Below, in pieces: positions 18,614-27,445 of a stretch of 64,000 nt of DNA (the stretch's first letter is position 1; the number at the start of each line of letters is the position of its first letter). The notes under the pieces are model-generated. The model saw only the letters and a list, made by a program, of their open reading frames with translations, ran no database searches and had not been told where the DNA came from. This DNA comes from Acidobacteria bacterium Ga0077551 (GTDB lineage Bacteria > Pseudomonadota > Alphaproteobacteria > Caulobacterales > Hyphomonadaceae). The stretch covers positions 43,679 through 107,678 of the forward strand of contig LNFC01000016.1 of the NCBI GenBank assembly GCA_001464545.1, written 5' to 3'. The translations under genes were made by a program, and so were the position numbers.

Positions 18614-20254
18614 TCAGGGTTCCATCGGCCCGTTGAACTGGCGGGCAAAGAAATCGTCTTTTTTCCACAGCGGCCGCGCGTCCTGATTGGCGAGGGCCAG
18701 CGCGATGCGGGCATTCAGTTCGGCGAACTTGGCAGCGGCGTTGAAGTCGAGATTGTTCGACATGTCGTCCGACGGGCGGTGGTAGTTCTTGGCCTGATGT
18801 TCGGCCCAGGCGACGTCGCCGCCGTTCTGGAAACCGGGCTTGAGGTAGACGGCCGGAATGCCTGCTTCCACAAAGCGGAAATGGTCCGACCGGGTGAAGA
18901 TGCCCTGTTCCGGCGTCGGGTCCGGGCTGATCGCCACGCCCATCGCCGCCGCCGCGGTCTCAACCGTCGCTGCGATGTTGGAGCGCAGCGCGCCGTAGAC
19001 GATCACGTCGGTGAAGTCATAGGTCAGGATCGGCATGTCGAGATTGACGTTGGCGACGAATGTGCCGAGTACGGACGGGTTCATGGCGAAGTATTGCGCG
19101 CCGAGCAGACCTTTTTCCTCGGCCGTCACGGCGGCGAACACGACCGTGCGGCGCAAGGGCGGGCCGTTCTTCAGCATCCGGGCGGCGTCCAGCAGCGTGG
19201 CGATACCGCTCGCATTGTCGAGCGCGCCGTTGTTGATCGTGTCTTCCTCGATCGACTTGGAAATCCCGATATGATCGAGGTGGGCGCTGATGACGATCAG
19301 TTCGTCTTTCAGTTCCGGATCGGTGCCTTCCAGCATGCCCAGAACGTTGGCGGATTTGACCGTGTCATGGGTGGAGCGCTGGGTGATCGAGATCGTCAGG
19401 GGCAGGTCGAAGCTCGGCACGGCGCCGCCTTCGGCTTCTGCGGCCGTGATGATCGCCTCCCAGGTTTCGGGGGCGCCGGCAAACAGCGCGGGCGCGACTT
19501 CCAGGGAGACGGCAGAGGTCGCCTGGATGTTCGGCGAATTGGTATAGGCAGTGCCGTCGGCCTGGAGCCAGGCGAGGCTCGCACCTTCAAGGCGGCCCTC
19601 GGCGAGGAGGCGCTGGAACGGATAGACACCTTTCGACGTCGGCGTCTCGATCGACAGGGTCGCCACGGCGCCGCGGTCGGAAATGTTCTTGAACTTGCGG
19701 TTTCCGTAGAAGGCGCGTTCCTCGTTCTGGATGCCTTTGGGCGTGCCGCTGAGTATCACGGCGACCTTGCCGGTGAGATCGAGCCCTGCAAAATCATCGC
19801 GACCGAGTTCCGGCGCATCGATGCCGAAGCCGACGAACACGGCCGGCGCGTCGACCGAAGCTTCCGGGGCGCGCAGCGAGTTGTAGACCACGGCGTCCAC
19901 GCCCTCCATGAAGGGCAATAGGTTGCCCGACGCGTCCTTCACTTCGAGCTTGCGGCCCTCGGCAGCGCGGACGGATCGCTGGAAGGTGATTTCCTGGAAA
20001 TAGGTGTCGCCGTCGCCGGCCGGGGCAATCCCGATCTTCTCGAACTCGCCGGCCACATAAGCCGCCGCGATGTCATATCCCGGGGTGCCGGCCTCGCGGC
20101 CTTCCAGCTCGTCAGACGCCAAATAGGCCATGTGGGCCTCGATGGCCGCCGCATCTGCCGCAGGAAGCTCTGCCGGTGCGGCAGGCGCCTCGGGGGCGCA
20201 GGCCGCGATCAGGGCGGCCATCAGTGCGGTCAGTCCAAGCGACGTCAGTTTCAT
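18614..20254 (-). CDS. M28 family zinc peptidase with PA domain, lipoprotein
   Basis: This 546-residue peptidase has a lipoprotein signal (LIAAC) in the first 20 residues and is probably periplasmic and membrane-anchored. The M28 metal ligands are visible in SAHLDHIG, NGALDNASGIATLLD, TAEEKGLLGAQYF and the late SDHFRFVEAGIPAVYL and AKNYHRPSD. The segment between about residues 110 and 270 is the inserted protease-associated domain. Members are aminopeptidases or carboxypeptidases with two zinc ions. The start at 20254 begins the signal sequence; an in-frame ATG at 20287 is an alternative. Confidence 0.9.
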   Translation of the reverse strand: MKLTSLGLTALMAALIAACAPEAPAAPAELPAADAAAIEAHMAYLASDELEGREAGTPGYDIAAAYVAGEFEKIGIAPAGDGDTYFQEITFQRSVRAAEGRKLEVKDASGNLLPFMEGVDAVVYNSLRAPEASVDAPAVFVGFGIDAPELGRDDFAGLDLTGKVAVILSGTPKGIQNEERAFYGNRKFKNISDRGAVATLSIETPTSKGVYPFQRLLAEGRLEGASLAWLQADGTAYTNSPNIQATSAVSLEVAPALFAGAPETWEAIITAAEAEGGAVPSFDLPLTISITQRSTHDTVKSANVLGMLEGTDPELKDELIVISAHLDHIGISKSIEEDTINNGALDNASGIATLLDAARMLKNGPPLRRTVVFAAVTAEEKGLLGAQYFAMNPSVLGTFVANVNLDMPILTYDFTDVIVYGALRSNIAATVETAAAAMGVAISPDPTPEQGIFTRSDHFRFVEAGIPAVYLKPGFQNGGDVAWAEHQAKNYHRPSDDMSNNLDFNAAAKFAELNARIALALANQDARPLWKKDDFFARQFNGPMEP

Positions 20255-20347
20255 CGGCGAAACGGGCCTTTCCGGGTGAATTGACATTTGTATCCCATCT
20301 CTAACGCCCGCTGCCGCCCTGTCCACGACTGACGCGGCGGGAGGGCG

Positions 20348-20932
20348 TCAAAGCTCGCGCATCCAGTAGACCATCGGGTGCGTCAGGCTCGGCCCACCAG
20401 GCTCTACCGGCCAGGCGAACTCCGTGACCAGCCCGTCGAGTTTGCGGTAGCCGCGCTTCGTCCAGAACGCGTTCAGTGGCGAGTAACCCTCCGGTCGCGC
20501 GGGATGATCTTCCGCCCGCTCCACGGCGCAGAAGCAGGCCCGCTTGTAGCCGCACGCCCGCGCGTGCGCCTCGCGTGCGTCGAAGAAGGCATGCCCGAGC
20601 CCCTGGCCACGGTAGGCCGGCAGAAGGACGGACTCGCCGAAATAGAAGGTCGAGCTGAGCGGAAAGCCGGCCTGCACCAGCGGCCCGGAAAACTCGGCAT
20701 GATTCCCCGTCAGCGCCGAGCCGGTCGCACAGCCGGCAATCTCGCCCGTATCCGTCTCCGCCGCCACGATGAAGCTGTCCTTCGCCGCCGCGAAGTCGCG
20801 CAGGTAGCGCATCTCATAGGCCGGTGAGCCCGCATACAGATACGGAAACGCCCGGAAGACCTCGATACGGAGTGCCGCCAGCGCGGGGAGGGCGCGTTCG
20901 AGGTCTTCTCCGGTCAGCGCCCGCGTATTCAT
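20348..20932 (-). CDS. GNAT family N-acetyltransferase
   Basis: This 194-residue protein has the GNAT acetyl-CoA-binding motif LLPAYRGQGLGHAFFD near residue 110, after an EIAGCATGSA strand, and ends with NAFWTKRGYRKL, a typical motif B. The substrate is unknown. Its ATG overlaps the stop of the SnoaL-like gene as ATGA, so translation is probably coupled. It is the last gene of a three-gene unit with the sterol desaturase-like gene. Confidence 0.87.
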   Translation of the reverse strand: MNTRALTGEDLERALPALAALRIEVFRAFPYLYAGSPAYEMRYLRDFAAAKDSFIVAAETDTGEIAGCATGSALTGNHAEFSGPLVQAGFPLSSTFYFGESVLLPAYRGQGLGHAFFDAREAHARACGYKRACFCAVERAEDHPARPEGYSPLNAFWTKRGYRKLDGLVTEFAWPVEPGGPSLTHPMVYWMREL

Positions 20933-21330
20933 GAGACCTGCCGGATCCATTCCTTGAGATTGTAATAGGTGGTGACCCGCTGGATTGCGCCGTCCTTCAC
21001 ATCGAAGAAGGCGCCTGCGGGGAGGCGGTACTTCTGTCCGCGCGCTTCTGGCAGGCCGGGATCAGTTTTCTTGTAGGTGCCGTTGACGATGAACTCCGCC
21101 GCCGCGCGCGTGCCGTCCGCAGACGGCATCACGACGATGCCGGTCAGCAGCTCGTCATAGCAATCGTCCATGTGCGCGATGAACTCGGCGAAGGCTTTGC
21201 GCCCGCCGCGCTTGTCGCCCTCGTTGACGAAGTGGTTGAGGTCCTCGGACACGCAGGCCGCCATGCCGGTCCAATCCTTGGCGTTGAAGGCGGCGTAGTA
21301 GCAGGTGATGAGATCGGTGGTCTGGGTCAT
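20929..21330 (-). CDS. SnoaL/NTF2-like protein (ketosteroid isomerase-related)
   Basis: This 133-residue protein matches the SnoaL-like fold. It has the LITCYYAAFNAKDWTGM helix, the ECVSEDL-type strand (CVSEDLNHFVNEG) and the TTYYNLKEWI end found in a ketosteroid isomerase-related group. Many such proteins have no proven activity. Both ends overlap neighbours by ATGA (sterol desaturase upstream, GNAT downstream), which suggests one translational unit. Confidence 0.82.
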   Translation of the reverse strand: MTQTTDLITCYYAAFNAKDWTGMAACVSEDLNHFVNEGDKRGGRKAFAEFIAHMDDCYDELLTGIVVMPSADGTRAAAEFIVNGTYKKTDPGLPEARGQKYRLPAGAFFDVKDGAIQRVTTYYNLKEWIRQVS

Positions 21331-22256
21331 TTCGGAAGTCCCGGTTGTCCCGCCTGGTCGGGATGCGATTGCACATAGGCGCGCTTGAGTTCGATGGAGC
21401 GGTTGTGCGCCCCGTCCGGGCTCCAGCCCGGCGCGTTGATCGCGCGTCCGACCCAGCGCCAGGGCCGCAGCCCGTCGCGCGCGCAGTCGCGCAGCAGGCC
21501 GCCGAGCTCATGGAACGCGATCACGAACGGGTTGTAGGTTCCGACCGGTTTGACGATGCCGTAGACCGGTTTCTCGCGGTCGAGTTCCGGCACGAAGCTG
21601 CCGAACATCTTGTCCCAAACGATGAAGACGCCCGCATAGTTCGCATCGAGATAGCGCGGGTTCGTCGCGTGGTGCACGCGGTGATGGCTCGGCGTGTTCA
21701 TGACCGCTTCGAACCATTTCGGCATCCGGTTCACCGCCTCGGTATGGATCCAGAATTGGTAAAGGAGATTGATCCCGCCCACGAAGGCGATGACGTAGGG
21801 GTGGAAACCGATCCAGACCATCGGCAGGCCGAGCAGGATCAGACCGGTGAACGGGCCGAACCAGGGTTGGCGCAGGGCGGTCGTCAGGTTGTAATGCTCG
21901 GAGGAATGGTGCGTCACATGCTCCATCCAGAACCAGCGCATCCGGTGGGCGAAGCGGTGTTTCCAGTAATAGACGAAATCGTAGAGCACGAAGGCGAGCA
22001 CGAAGGTCCACCAGGTGTAGGGCAGCGTCGCGATCCGGTAGGGCCAGAGCAGCGCCATCATCCAGACGAAGATCGCCGCCGTCAGCGTATTCACGACCAG
22101 GTTGCCGATGCCCATCGCCATCGAGGCAAAGGCGTCCTTGGTCTCGTAGCGCCCGGCCGCCCGGCCGGTTTTCACCGCCCACCATTCGAGGGCCACCGCG
22201 AGCACGAAAAACGGCGCGGCGAGGGTGGTGACTTCGGGCAGGGGCACAGGTTCCAT
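21327..22256 (-). CDS. Sterol desaturase / fatty acid hydroxylase family membrane protein
   Basis: This 309-residue di-iron membrane enzyme carries the three histidine boxes of the family: HRFAH at 100-104, HHSSEH at 116-121 and HHRVHH at 191-196. About five hydrophobic segments surround them. Members hydroxylate or desaturate lipids, carotenoids or hopanoid/sterol-like substrates; the actual substrate cannot be told. It is the first gene of a coupled trio with the SnoaL-like and GNAT genes. The start at 22256 precedes the first membrane segment. Confidence 0.9.
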   Translation of the reverse strand: MEPVPLPEVTTLAAPFFVLAVALEWWAVKTGRAAGRYETKDAFASMAMGIGNLVVNTLTAAIFVWMMALLWPYRIATLPYTWWTFVLAFVLYDFVYYWKHRFAHRMRWFWMEHVTHHSSEHYNLTTALRQPWFGPFTGLILLGLPMVWIGFHPYVIAFVGGINLLYQFWIHTEAVNRMPKWFEAVMNTPSHHRVHHATNPRYLDANYAGVFIVWDKMFGSFVPELDREKPVYGIVKPVGTYNPFVIAFHELGGLLRDCARDGLRPWRWVGRAINAPGWSPDGAHNRSIELKRAYVQSHPDQAGQPGLPK

Positions 22257-22280
22257 GAACTCAGCGCTAGCGAAAAATGA

Positions 22281-22360
22281 CGCCCCCGTCACCCCCGTTC
22301 GCTGCCCTCCGGGCACCGCTTGACGGACGTGGGGGAAAGGGCCCCTTGTCGCACCCAGCG
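22281..22360. repeat. Palindromic intergenic element between divergent genes
   Basis: This GC-rich stretch between the sterol desaturase-like gene and the enoyl-CoA hydratase gene has an inner hairpin TGCCC-TCC-GGGCA (22303-22315). It is framed by C-rich and G-rich arms that pair imperfectly. It looks like a short intergenic repeat of the kind dispersed in proteobacterial genomes. It may also include part of the promoter region of the genes on both sides. Confidence 0.4.
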
Positions 22361-22381
22361 AAACAAACCGGAGGAATACAA

Positions 22382-23293
22382 ATGGCTCGCCCGAAAGAGT
22401 TCAAGGAAATCATTCTCGACATCGATGACGGCGTCGCCACGCTGACCATCTACCGCCCGAACAACATGAACGCCTTCACCGGCGTGATGATGTACGAGAT
22501 GATCGAGGCCTTCGACATCACCGACAAGGATGACAGCGTGAAGGCCGTCATCGTCACCGGGCACGGCGAGAAAGCCTTCTGCGCCGGGGCAGACCTCTCG
22601 GCCGGCGCCAAGACGTTCGACTATGACGCCCGCGCCGGAGATGGGGAAAAGGGCCGCACGGAGAATATCGACATCCAGCGCGATGGCGGCGGCCGCCTGA
22701 CCCTGCGCATCTTCGAAAGCCTGAAGCCCGTGATCGGCGCAATCAACGGCGCAGCCGTCGGCATCGGCGTGACGATGCAGCTGCCGATGGACATCCGCAT
22801 CGCGTCTGACAACGCGCGCTTCGGCTTCGTGTTCAACAAGCGCGGCATCAATCCGGAAGCGGCTTCCAGCTGGTTCCTGCCGCGCCTCGTCGGCATCCAG
22901 CAGGCGCTGGAATGGTGCTATACGGGCCGCGTCTTCCCGGCCTCCGAAGCGCTCGCCGGCGGTCTCGTTTCCCGCGTTGTTCCGCAGGCGGAGCTGATGA
23001 CGGTCGCCCGCGCGCTCGCCAAGGAAATCGGCGACAACACGGCGCCGGTCTCGAACGCCCTGACCCGCCAGATGATGTGGCGCATGCTCGGTGCCTCGCA
23101 TCCGATGGACGCCCACATCGTCGACTCCGCCGCCATCTACTCGCGCGGCAAGACGCCGGACGCCAAAGAAGGCGTGATGAGCTTCCTCGAGAAGCGTCAG
23201 CCGGTCTATCCGGTGAAGGTCTCGGACGGCATGCCGAACTTCTTCCCCTGGTGGGAAGAGCGTGAATTCGAATGGATCGGCGGCAAGGACTGA
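22382..23293 (+). CDS. Enoyl-CoA hydratase/isomerase family protein
   Basis: This 303-residue crotonase-fold protein has the oxyanion-hole segments GEKAFCAGADL and AINGAAVGIGVTMQLPMDIRIAS, and a conserved NKRGINPEAASSWFLPRLVG stretch with the usual acidic position. It hydrates or isomerises enoyl-CoA esters, probably in beta-oxidation. An excellent GGAGG lies seven bases before ATG 22382. The tail (PNFFPWWEER) is longer than in classical crotonases and typical of a proteobacterial subgroup. Confidence 0.9.
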   Translation: MARPKEFKEIILDIDDGVATLTIYRPNNMNAFTGVMMYEMIEAFDITDKDDSVKAVIVTGHGEKAFCAGADLSAGAKTFDYDARAGDGEKGRTENIDIQRDGGGRLTLRIFESLKPVIGAINGAAVGIGVTMQLPMDIRIASDNARFGFVFNKRGINPEAASSWFLPRLVGIQQALEWCYTGRVFPASEALAGGLVSRVVPQAELMTVARALAKEIGDNTAPVSNALTRQMMWRMLGASHPMDAHIVDSAAIYSRGKTPDAKEGVMSFLEKRQPVYPVKVSDGMPNFFPWWEEREFEWIGGKD

Positions 23294-23297
23294 TCCA

Positions 23298-23783
23298 GTG
23301 CAATCGCTGCTGCCTCTGGCAACGGACATCGGCGCGCGTCTCAAGGCGCGCGCCGAAACTGTCGCGATCTCGGAATCCTCCGCAGGCGGACTGATTTCCG
23401 CAGCCATCCTCGCAGTTCCCGGCGCCTCCACCTGGTACCGGGGAGGCGGGGTCATCTACACCCCGCAGGCCTTCCGCGGCCTGCTGGGCCTCCGCCGGGA
23501 AGACCTCGGCGACATGCGCTCGTCCACCGAGCCCTATGCCCGGTTGCTGGCCCGCACCATCGCCGGCAAGCTCGACGCGCATTGGGGCCTCTGCGAGACC
23601 GGCGCCTCAGGGCCCGCCGGCAATGGCTATGGCGACGCCGCCGGCCATACCTGCGTGGCGCTCTCCGGCCCCGGCAAGTTCGAAGTCTCCCGCACGCTCG
23701 AAACCGGGCTCTCGGACCGGCCCGAAAACATGCGCCTGTTCGCCCGCGAAGCGCTCGAACTGTTGCGCGCTGCGCTGGACTGA
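23298..23783 (+). CDS. CinA C-terminal domain protein (PncC-like nicotinamide-nucleotide amidohydrolase)
   Basis: This 161-residue stand-alone CinA C-terminal domain probably deamidates nicotinamide mononucleotide in pyridine nucleotide salvage. Markers are SESSAGGLISAAILAVPGAS, the GGGVIYT strand and ETGASGPAGNGYGDAAGH. The start is GTG at 23298, 5 bp after the stop of the enoyl-CoA hydratase gene, so the two are probably co-transcribed. It lacks the N-terminal MoCF domain of full CinA. Confidence 0.85.
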   Translation: MQSLLPLATDIGARLKARAETVAISESSAGGLISAAILAVPGASTWYRGGGVIYTPQAFRGLLGLRREDLGDMRSSTEPYARLLARTIAGKLDAHWGLCETGASGPAGNGYGDAAGHTCVALSGPGKFEVSRTLETGLSDRPENMRLFAREALELLRAALD

Positions 23784-23846
23784 TCTTGATCGAATAGATT
23801 TAACCGGGAAGCTGATCCTAGCGCTCGATTGCTGCACGATCAGTCC

Positions 23847-24395
23847 TTACGGCCTCACCTGGGACTGCAACTGACCGAGGCGGGCCGCGATCAGGCCGGC
23901 GGCGATTTCTACTGGAACCCGCTCCGTGTCGATCACGATGTCGGCCGCCGGCATCACGCGCTCGCAGGCCGCGAACTCCGCCTGCAGGCGCGCCAGGAGC
24001 TTTGCGTCCCGAAGCTTGCCGAACTTCGCGCGATCTTCATTGGCGATGCGCGCCATCTGTCCGTCTGCGGAGAGTTGCAGATGCACTAGCAGGACCTCGC
24101 CGCCGGCGCGGCGTACCAGCTCGACCACGCGCGGCGCAAATTCCGGGGAGACGGAGCCTTCCGGCTGGAGCGTGAAGATCAGCGAACGATCCTCTGCCGC
24201 CGCGGCCTCGAACACGTTCATCCAGAACTGCTCGCGCAGGCGCACGAAGGACGGCGATCCGAACGGGAAGACCGAGGCCACGGTGTCGACCACCAGATGA
24301 TTGTGGAACAGCGCGAGGCCGGTCATCTCCGCCACGCGCGCCGCGACCGTGAACTTCCCCGCCGCCGGTGGCCCGTAGACGAAAAGCAGTTTCAT
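23847..24395 (-). CDS. P-loop nucleotide kinase-like protein
   Basis: This 182-residue protein has an N-terminal Walker A motif (YGPPAAGKFTVA, residues about 6-17) followed by LFHNHLVVDTV, as in small AAA/shikimate kinase-like P-loop proteins. A conserved RLREQFWMNVFEAAA helix follows. The phosphorylated substrate is unknown. It begins 7 bp after the dnaB stop on the same strand. Confidence 0.75.
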   Translation of the reverse strand: MKLLFVYGPPAAGKFTVAARVAEMTGLALFHNHLVVDTVASVFPFGSPSFVRLREQFWMNVFEAAAAEDRSLIFTLQPEGSVSPEFAPRVVELVRRAGGEVLLVHLQLSADGQMARIANEDRAKFGKLRDAKLLARLQAEFAACERVMPAADIVIDTERVPVEIAAGLIAARLGQLQSQVRP

Positions 24396-24402
24396 CGCCC
24401 GG

Positions 24403-25893
24403 CTATTCGAACGGATTGCTTGATTTCGACGCGTCGTATTCGAGGCTTCCGAAGCGCGTGACGCGCGCATCGAAGGCGAGCTTCACGGTGCCGATCGGCC
24501 CATGGCGCTGCTTGGAGATGATCACTTCGGCCGTGCCGAACACCTGGTCCATGCGGGCGCGCCAGGCTTTCCATTTATCGTTCGAGGACGGATCATTCGG
24601 GTCCGCCGGAGGCTCTGTTCGCGAGAGGTAATATTCCTCCCGGAACACGAACATCACGATATCGGCGTCCTGCTCGATCGAACCCGATTCGCGCAGGTCC
24701 GACAGTTGCGGGCGCTTGTCATCGCGCTGCTCCACCGCACGCGACAGCTGCGACAGCGCCATGACCGGCACGTTGAGATCCTTCGCCAGCGCCTTCAGGG
24801 CGGTGGTGATCTGCGTGACTTCCTGCACGCGGTTGGCGTTTGAGTTGGAGGCTGTGGTGATCAGCTGCAGGTAGTCGATCACGATCAGGTCCAGCCCGAC
24901 CGAGCGGCGCAGGCGGCGCGCACGCGCCGTCAGTTCGCCGATCGAGATGCCGCCGGTATCATCGATGTAGAGCGGCAGGTTCTGCATCTCGGCGGTCGCC
25001 TCGGAGAGGCGTTCGAAGTCGGCCTTCGACAGCTTGCCCTGCCGGATGTCGTGCGAGCTGATGCCGGTCCGCTCGGCGAGGATACGGGTTGCCAGCTGCT
25101 CGCTCGACATCTCCAGCGAGAAGAAGGCGACGATCCCTCCGTCTACGGTCTTTCGCGAGCCGTCTTCCTGCGCTTCGTACTTGTAGGCATTCGCCACGTT
25201 GTAGGCGATGTTGGTGGCGAGCGATGTCTTACCCATCGACGGGCGGCCGGCAAGGATCAGGAGGTCCGAGCGGTGGAAGCCGCCGAGCTGTTCGTCCAGA
25301 TCGCGCAGCGCTGAGGGAATGCCGGCAATCTTGCCGCCGCGCTTGAAGGCGGCCTCGGCGGTCACCAGCGATTCCGCGAGCGCTTCGGCGAAGCTGGAGA
25401 AGCCGCGCTCCGAGCTGCCGCGTTCGGCGAGTTCGAACAGTGCGCGCTCCGCCTTGTTGATCAAGGTTGAGCCGGTGTCGTCATCTTCCGGCGTCAGCGA
25501 CGCGGCCTGGATCCCGCCGCCGACGCGGATCAGTTCGCGCCGGATCGCCAGGTCCCGGATGATGCGCGCATAGTCCTTCACCTCCGGCCCGAAGGCGGCG
25601 GCGTCCAGCAGGTCGACGAGGTATTTGCCGCCGCCGATCTCGGTCAGCTTTTCCTTCTGCTCGAAATGCTCGCGCAGTGTCACACCGTCCGCCACGCGGC
25701 CGGTCTGGATCATGTTGGAGGCGACTTCGTAGAGCAGGTTGTGGGCGGGGGCGTAGAAGTCCACCGGACGGAGGATGTCGGCGATGTATTGATAGACGTT
25801 GTTGTCAAACAGGATCGCGCCCAGCACGGCGGCTTCGGCGGCAAGGTTGTGCGGCGAGACTACGGGCGTGTGCGAGGTCGTTTGCTGGTTCAT
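24403..25893 (-). CDS. dnaB: Replicative DNA helicase DnaB
   Basis: This 496-residue hexameric helicase unwinds DNA at the replication fork. The N-terminal domain (NLAAEAAVLGAILFDN) covers about residues 15-120. The RecA-like motor has Walker A in AGRPSMGKTSLA, motif H2 in VDGGIVAFFSLEMS, Walker B in LDLIVIDYLQL and the sensor QLSRAVEQRDDKRPQLSDLRESG. No intein is present. It lies downstream of the rpsF-rpsR-rplI operon, with a strong terminator between. Confidence 0.97.
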   Translation of the reverse strand: MNQQTTSHTPVVSPHNLAAEAAVLGAILFDNNVYQYIADILRPVDFYAPAHNLLYEVASNMIQTGRVADGVTLREHFEQKEKLTEIGGGKYLVDLLDAAAFGPEVKDYARIIRDLAIRRELIRVGGGIQAASLTPEDDDTGSTLINKAERALFELAERGSSERGFSSFAEALAESLVTAEAAFKRGGKIAGIPSALRDLDEQLGGFHRSDLLILAGRPSMGKTSLATNIAYNVANAYKYEAQEDGSRKTVDGGIVAFFSLEMSSEQLATRILAERTGISSHDIRQGKLSKADFERLSEATAEMQNLPLYIDDTGGISIGELTARARRLRRSVGLDLIVIDYLQLITTASNSNANRVQEVTQITTALKALAKDLNVPVMALSQLSRAVEQRDDKRPQLSDLRESGSIEQDADIVMFVFREEYYLSRTEPPADPNDPSSNDKWKAWRARMDQVFGTAEVIISKQRHGPIGTVKLAFDARVTRFGSLEYDASKSSNPFE

Positions 25894-25959
25894 GCGCGCA
25901 TATTAACCCAACGTCCGCGTGAAGGCTTGGGGGCAGCGTCAGATTTGAAAAACGAATCA

Positions 25960-26000
25960 CAGAAAAGTAAAAGCCGCGGCTGTTTCCAGCCGCGGCTCCT
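25960..26000 (-). terminator. Rho-independent terminator after rplI
   Basis: A perfect 11-bp stem (25972-25982 with 25987-25997) closes a 4-base loop and, read on the minus strand, runs into TTTACTTTT. It ends the rpsF-rpsR-rplI transcript 25 bp after rplI and separates it from dnaB. Confidence 0.93.
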
Positions 26001-26024
26001 GTTTCTGGTCCGTGGGTACGAAGA

Positions 26025-26606
26025 CTAATCGTCGTCGCCGGCCGGGCCGCGCTCTGCAGCCGCTTCAGCCAGTTCGCCGGCCTGTTCGGCAGCAAACGCA
26101 GCGTTGGCAGCTTGCAGGGCTTCAGCGATGTTCTCGCCTTTGGCCTGACGCTCAGCTTCTTCCGGCGACCGGGCCACGTTGACCTGCACCTTGACGGTGA
26201 CTTCAGCGTGGAGGCGGATCGTGACATCGAACAGGCCGATGGCCTTGATCGGCTTGTCGAGACGCACGCCGCTGCGGGGCACTTCGTGACCGGCCGCTTC
26301 AGCAGCGTCTGCCACGTCGCGGGCCGAGACCGACCCGTAAAGCTGACCGGTTTCGCCCGCCTGACGGATCAGGACGAACACGGCGCCTTCGAGCTTTTCG
26401 GCATCGGTTTTGGCAGCGTCGCGAGCAGCGGCGTTGCGGGCTTCGATGGCTTCACGCTCGTGTTCGAAGCGTTTGCGGTTGCGGTCGTTGGCGACCAGCG
26501 CCTTGCCTTGCGGGATCAGGAAGTTGCGGCCGAAGCCGTTCTTGACGCGGACTTCGTCGCCGATCTTGCCGAGCCGTTCAATGCGCTCAAGGAGGATGAC
26601 TTGCAT
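26025..26606 (-). CDS. rplI: 50S ribosomal protein L9
   Basis: This 193-residue protein of the large ribosomal subunit binds 23S rRNA near the L1 stalk. The N-terminal domain reads QVILLERIERLGKIGDEVRVKNGFGRN and the connecting helix and C-terminal domain follow. The acidic, Ala/Glu-rich tail after about residue 150 is an extension common in alphaproteobacterial L9. It is the third gene of rpsF-rpsR-rplI. Confidence 0.97.
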   Translation of the reverse strand: MQVILLERIERLGKIGDEVRVKNGFGRNFLIPQGKALVANDRNRKRFEHEREAIEARNAAARDAAKTDAEKLEGAVFVLIRQAGETGQLYGSVSARDVADAAEAAGHEVPRSGVRLDKPIKAIGLFDVTIRLHAEVTVKVQVNVARSPEEAERQAKGENIAEALQAANAAFAAEQAGELAEAAAERGPAGDDD

Positions 26607-26618
26607 GTGGGTCTCTCC

Positions 26619-26873
26619 TTAGACAGCGAACGGAATGAGCGCGAGCATACGGGCGCGCTTGATGGCCTGGGCCAGCTTGCGCTGGTTTTTCAGGTTCACG
26701 GCGGTGATGCGGCTGGGCACGATTTTCCCTTTTTCAGAGATGTAGCGCTGCAGCATCTTGACGTCTTTGTAGTCGATTTCCTGTGCGTGCTCGCCCGTGA
26801 ACGGGTCGACCTTGCGCCGGCGGCCGAAGGGGCGGCGGGCAGGAATGTTCGTGATGTTGATTTTCTGTGCCAT
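26619..26873 (-). CDS. rpsR: 30S ribosomal protein S18
   Basis: This 84-residue small-subunit protein binds next to S6 on the platform. The [18 protein letters not shown] and [29 protein letters not shown] core is typical. It lies between rpsF and rplI with short gaps. Confidence 0.98.
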   Translation of the reverse strand: MAQKINITNIPARRPFGRRRKVDPFTGEHAQEIDYKDVKMLQRYISEKGKIVPSRITAVNLKNQRKLAQAIKRARMLALIPFAV

Positions 26874-26891
26874 TGGATCTGTTCCTTACCC

Positions 26892-27233
26892 TTAATCGCG
26901 CGGACGGCGTTCTTTGCGCGACAGAACCACGGAAGGCTCGTCGGACAGCGTTTCGACGCGGACGGTCAGGTAGCGCATCACGTCTTCCGAAATGCGCTGG
27001 CGGCGTTCGAGTTCGTGGATCGCGGCAGGCGGTCCATCGATATTGATGCAGGAGTAGTGACCCTTGCGCTGTTTCTTGATCGGATAGGCGAGGCTGCGAA
27101 GGCCCCAGTATTCCGTCCGGCCGACGGTTGCGCCTTTTTCCTTGAGGAAAGTGCTCATCTCTTCGACGAAGGTTTCCACCTGGGCCGGCGAAATGTCAGG
27201 TCGTGTGATCACGACGTGTTCGTATAGTGCCAT
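26892..27233 (-). CDS. rpsF: 30S ribosomal protein S6
   Basis: This 113-residue small-subunit protein pairs with S18. The YEHVVITRPDISPAQVETF opening, GRTEYWGLRSLAYPIKKQRKGHY and the VMRYLTVRV strand match the family. It is the first gene of its operon. The 212-bp space to the divergent fabD gene should hold both promoters. Confidence 0.97.
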   Translation of the reverse strand: MALYEHVVITRPDISPAQVETFVEEMSTFLKEKGATVGRTEYWGLRSLAYPIKKQRKGHYSCINIDGPPAAIHELERRQRISEDVMRYLTVRVETLSDEPSVVLSRKERRPRD

Positions 27234-27445
27234 GTTTTCATTCCCGAAATTCGAAGATGCGGCGCTGGAGGGCGGGAGACCCTCACCAGCGATGGCCCCT
27301 CTTTTTCCGGCTCATTCCGGGGACTTGAGGACCGCACCTTGCTGCGAAGGGCGGTCTAAAGCCCATCTGGCCGCAGATTTCAAGCGCTTGCATGCCGGGA
27401 GGGCGCGCTTTAGCACGGCCAAAACAATGGGAGGCCGGGCCGCCA

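Noticed and set aside
17173..18636. A 487-residue open frame on the plus strand
   Set aside because: It is the shadow of the acyl-CoA synthetase gene.
18578..19921. A 447-residue open frame on the plus strand
   Set aside because: It is the shadow of the M28 peptidase gene.
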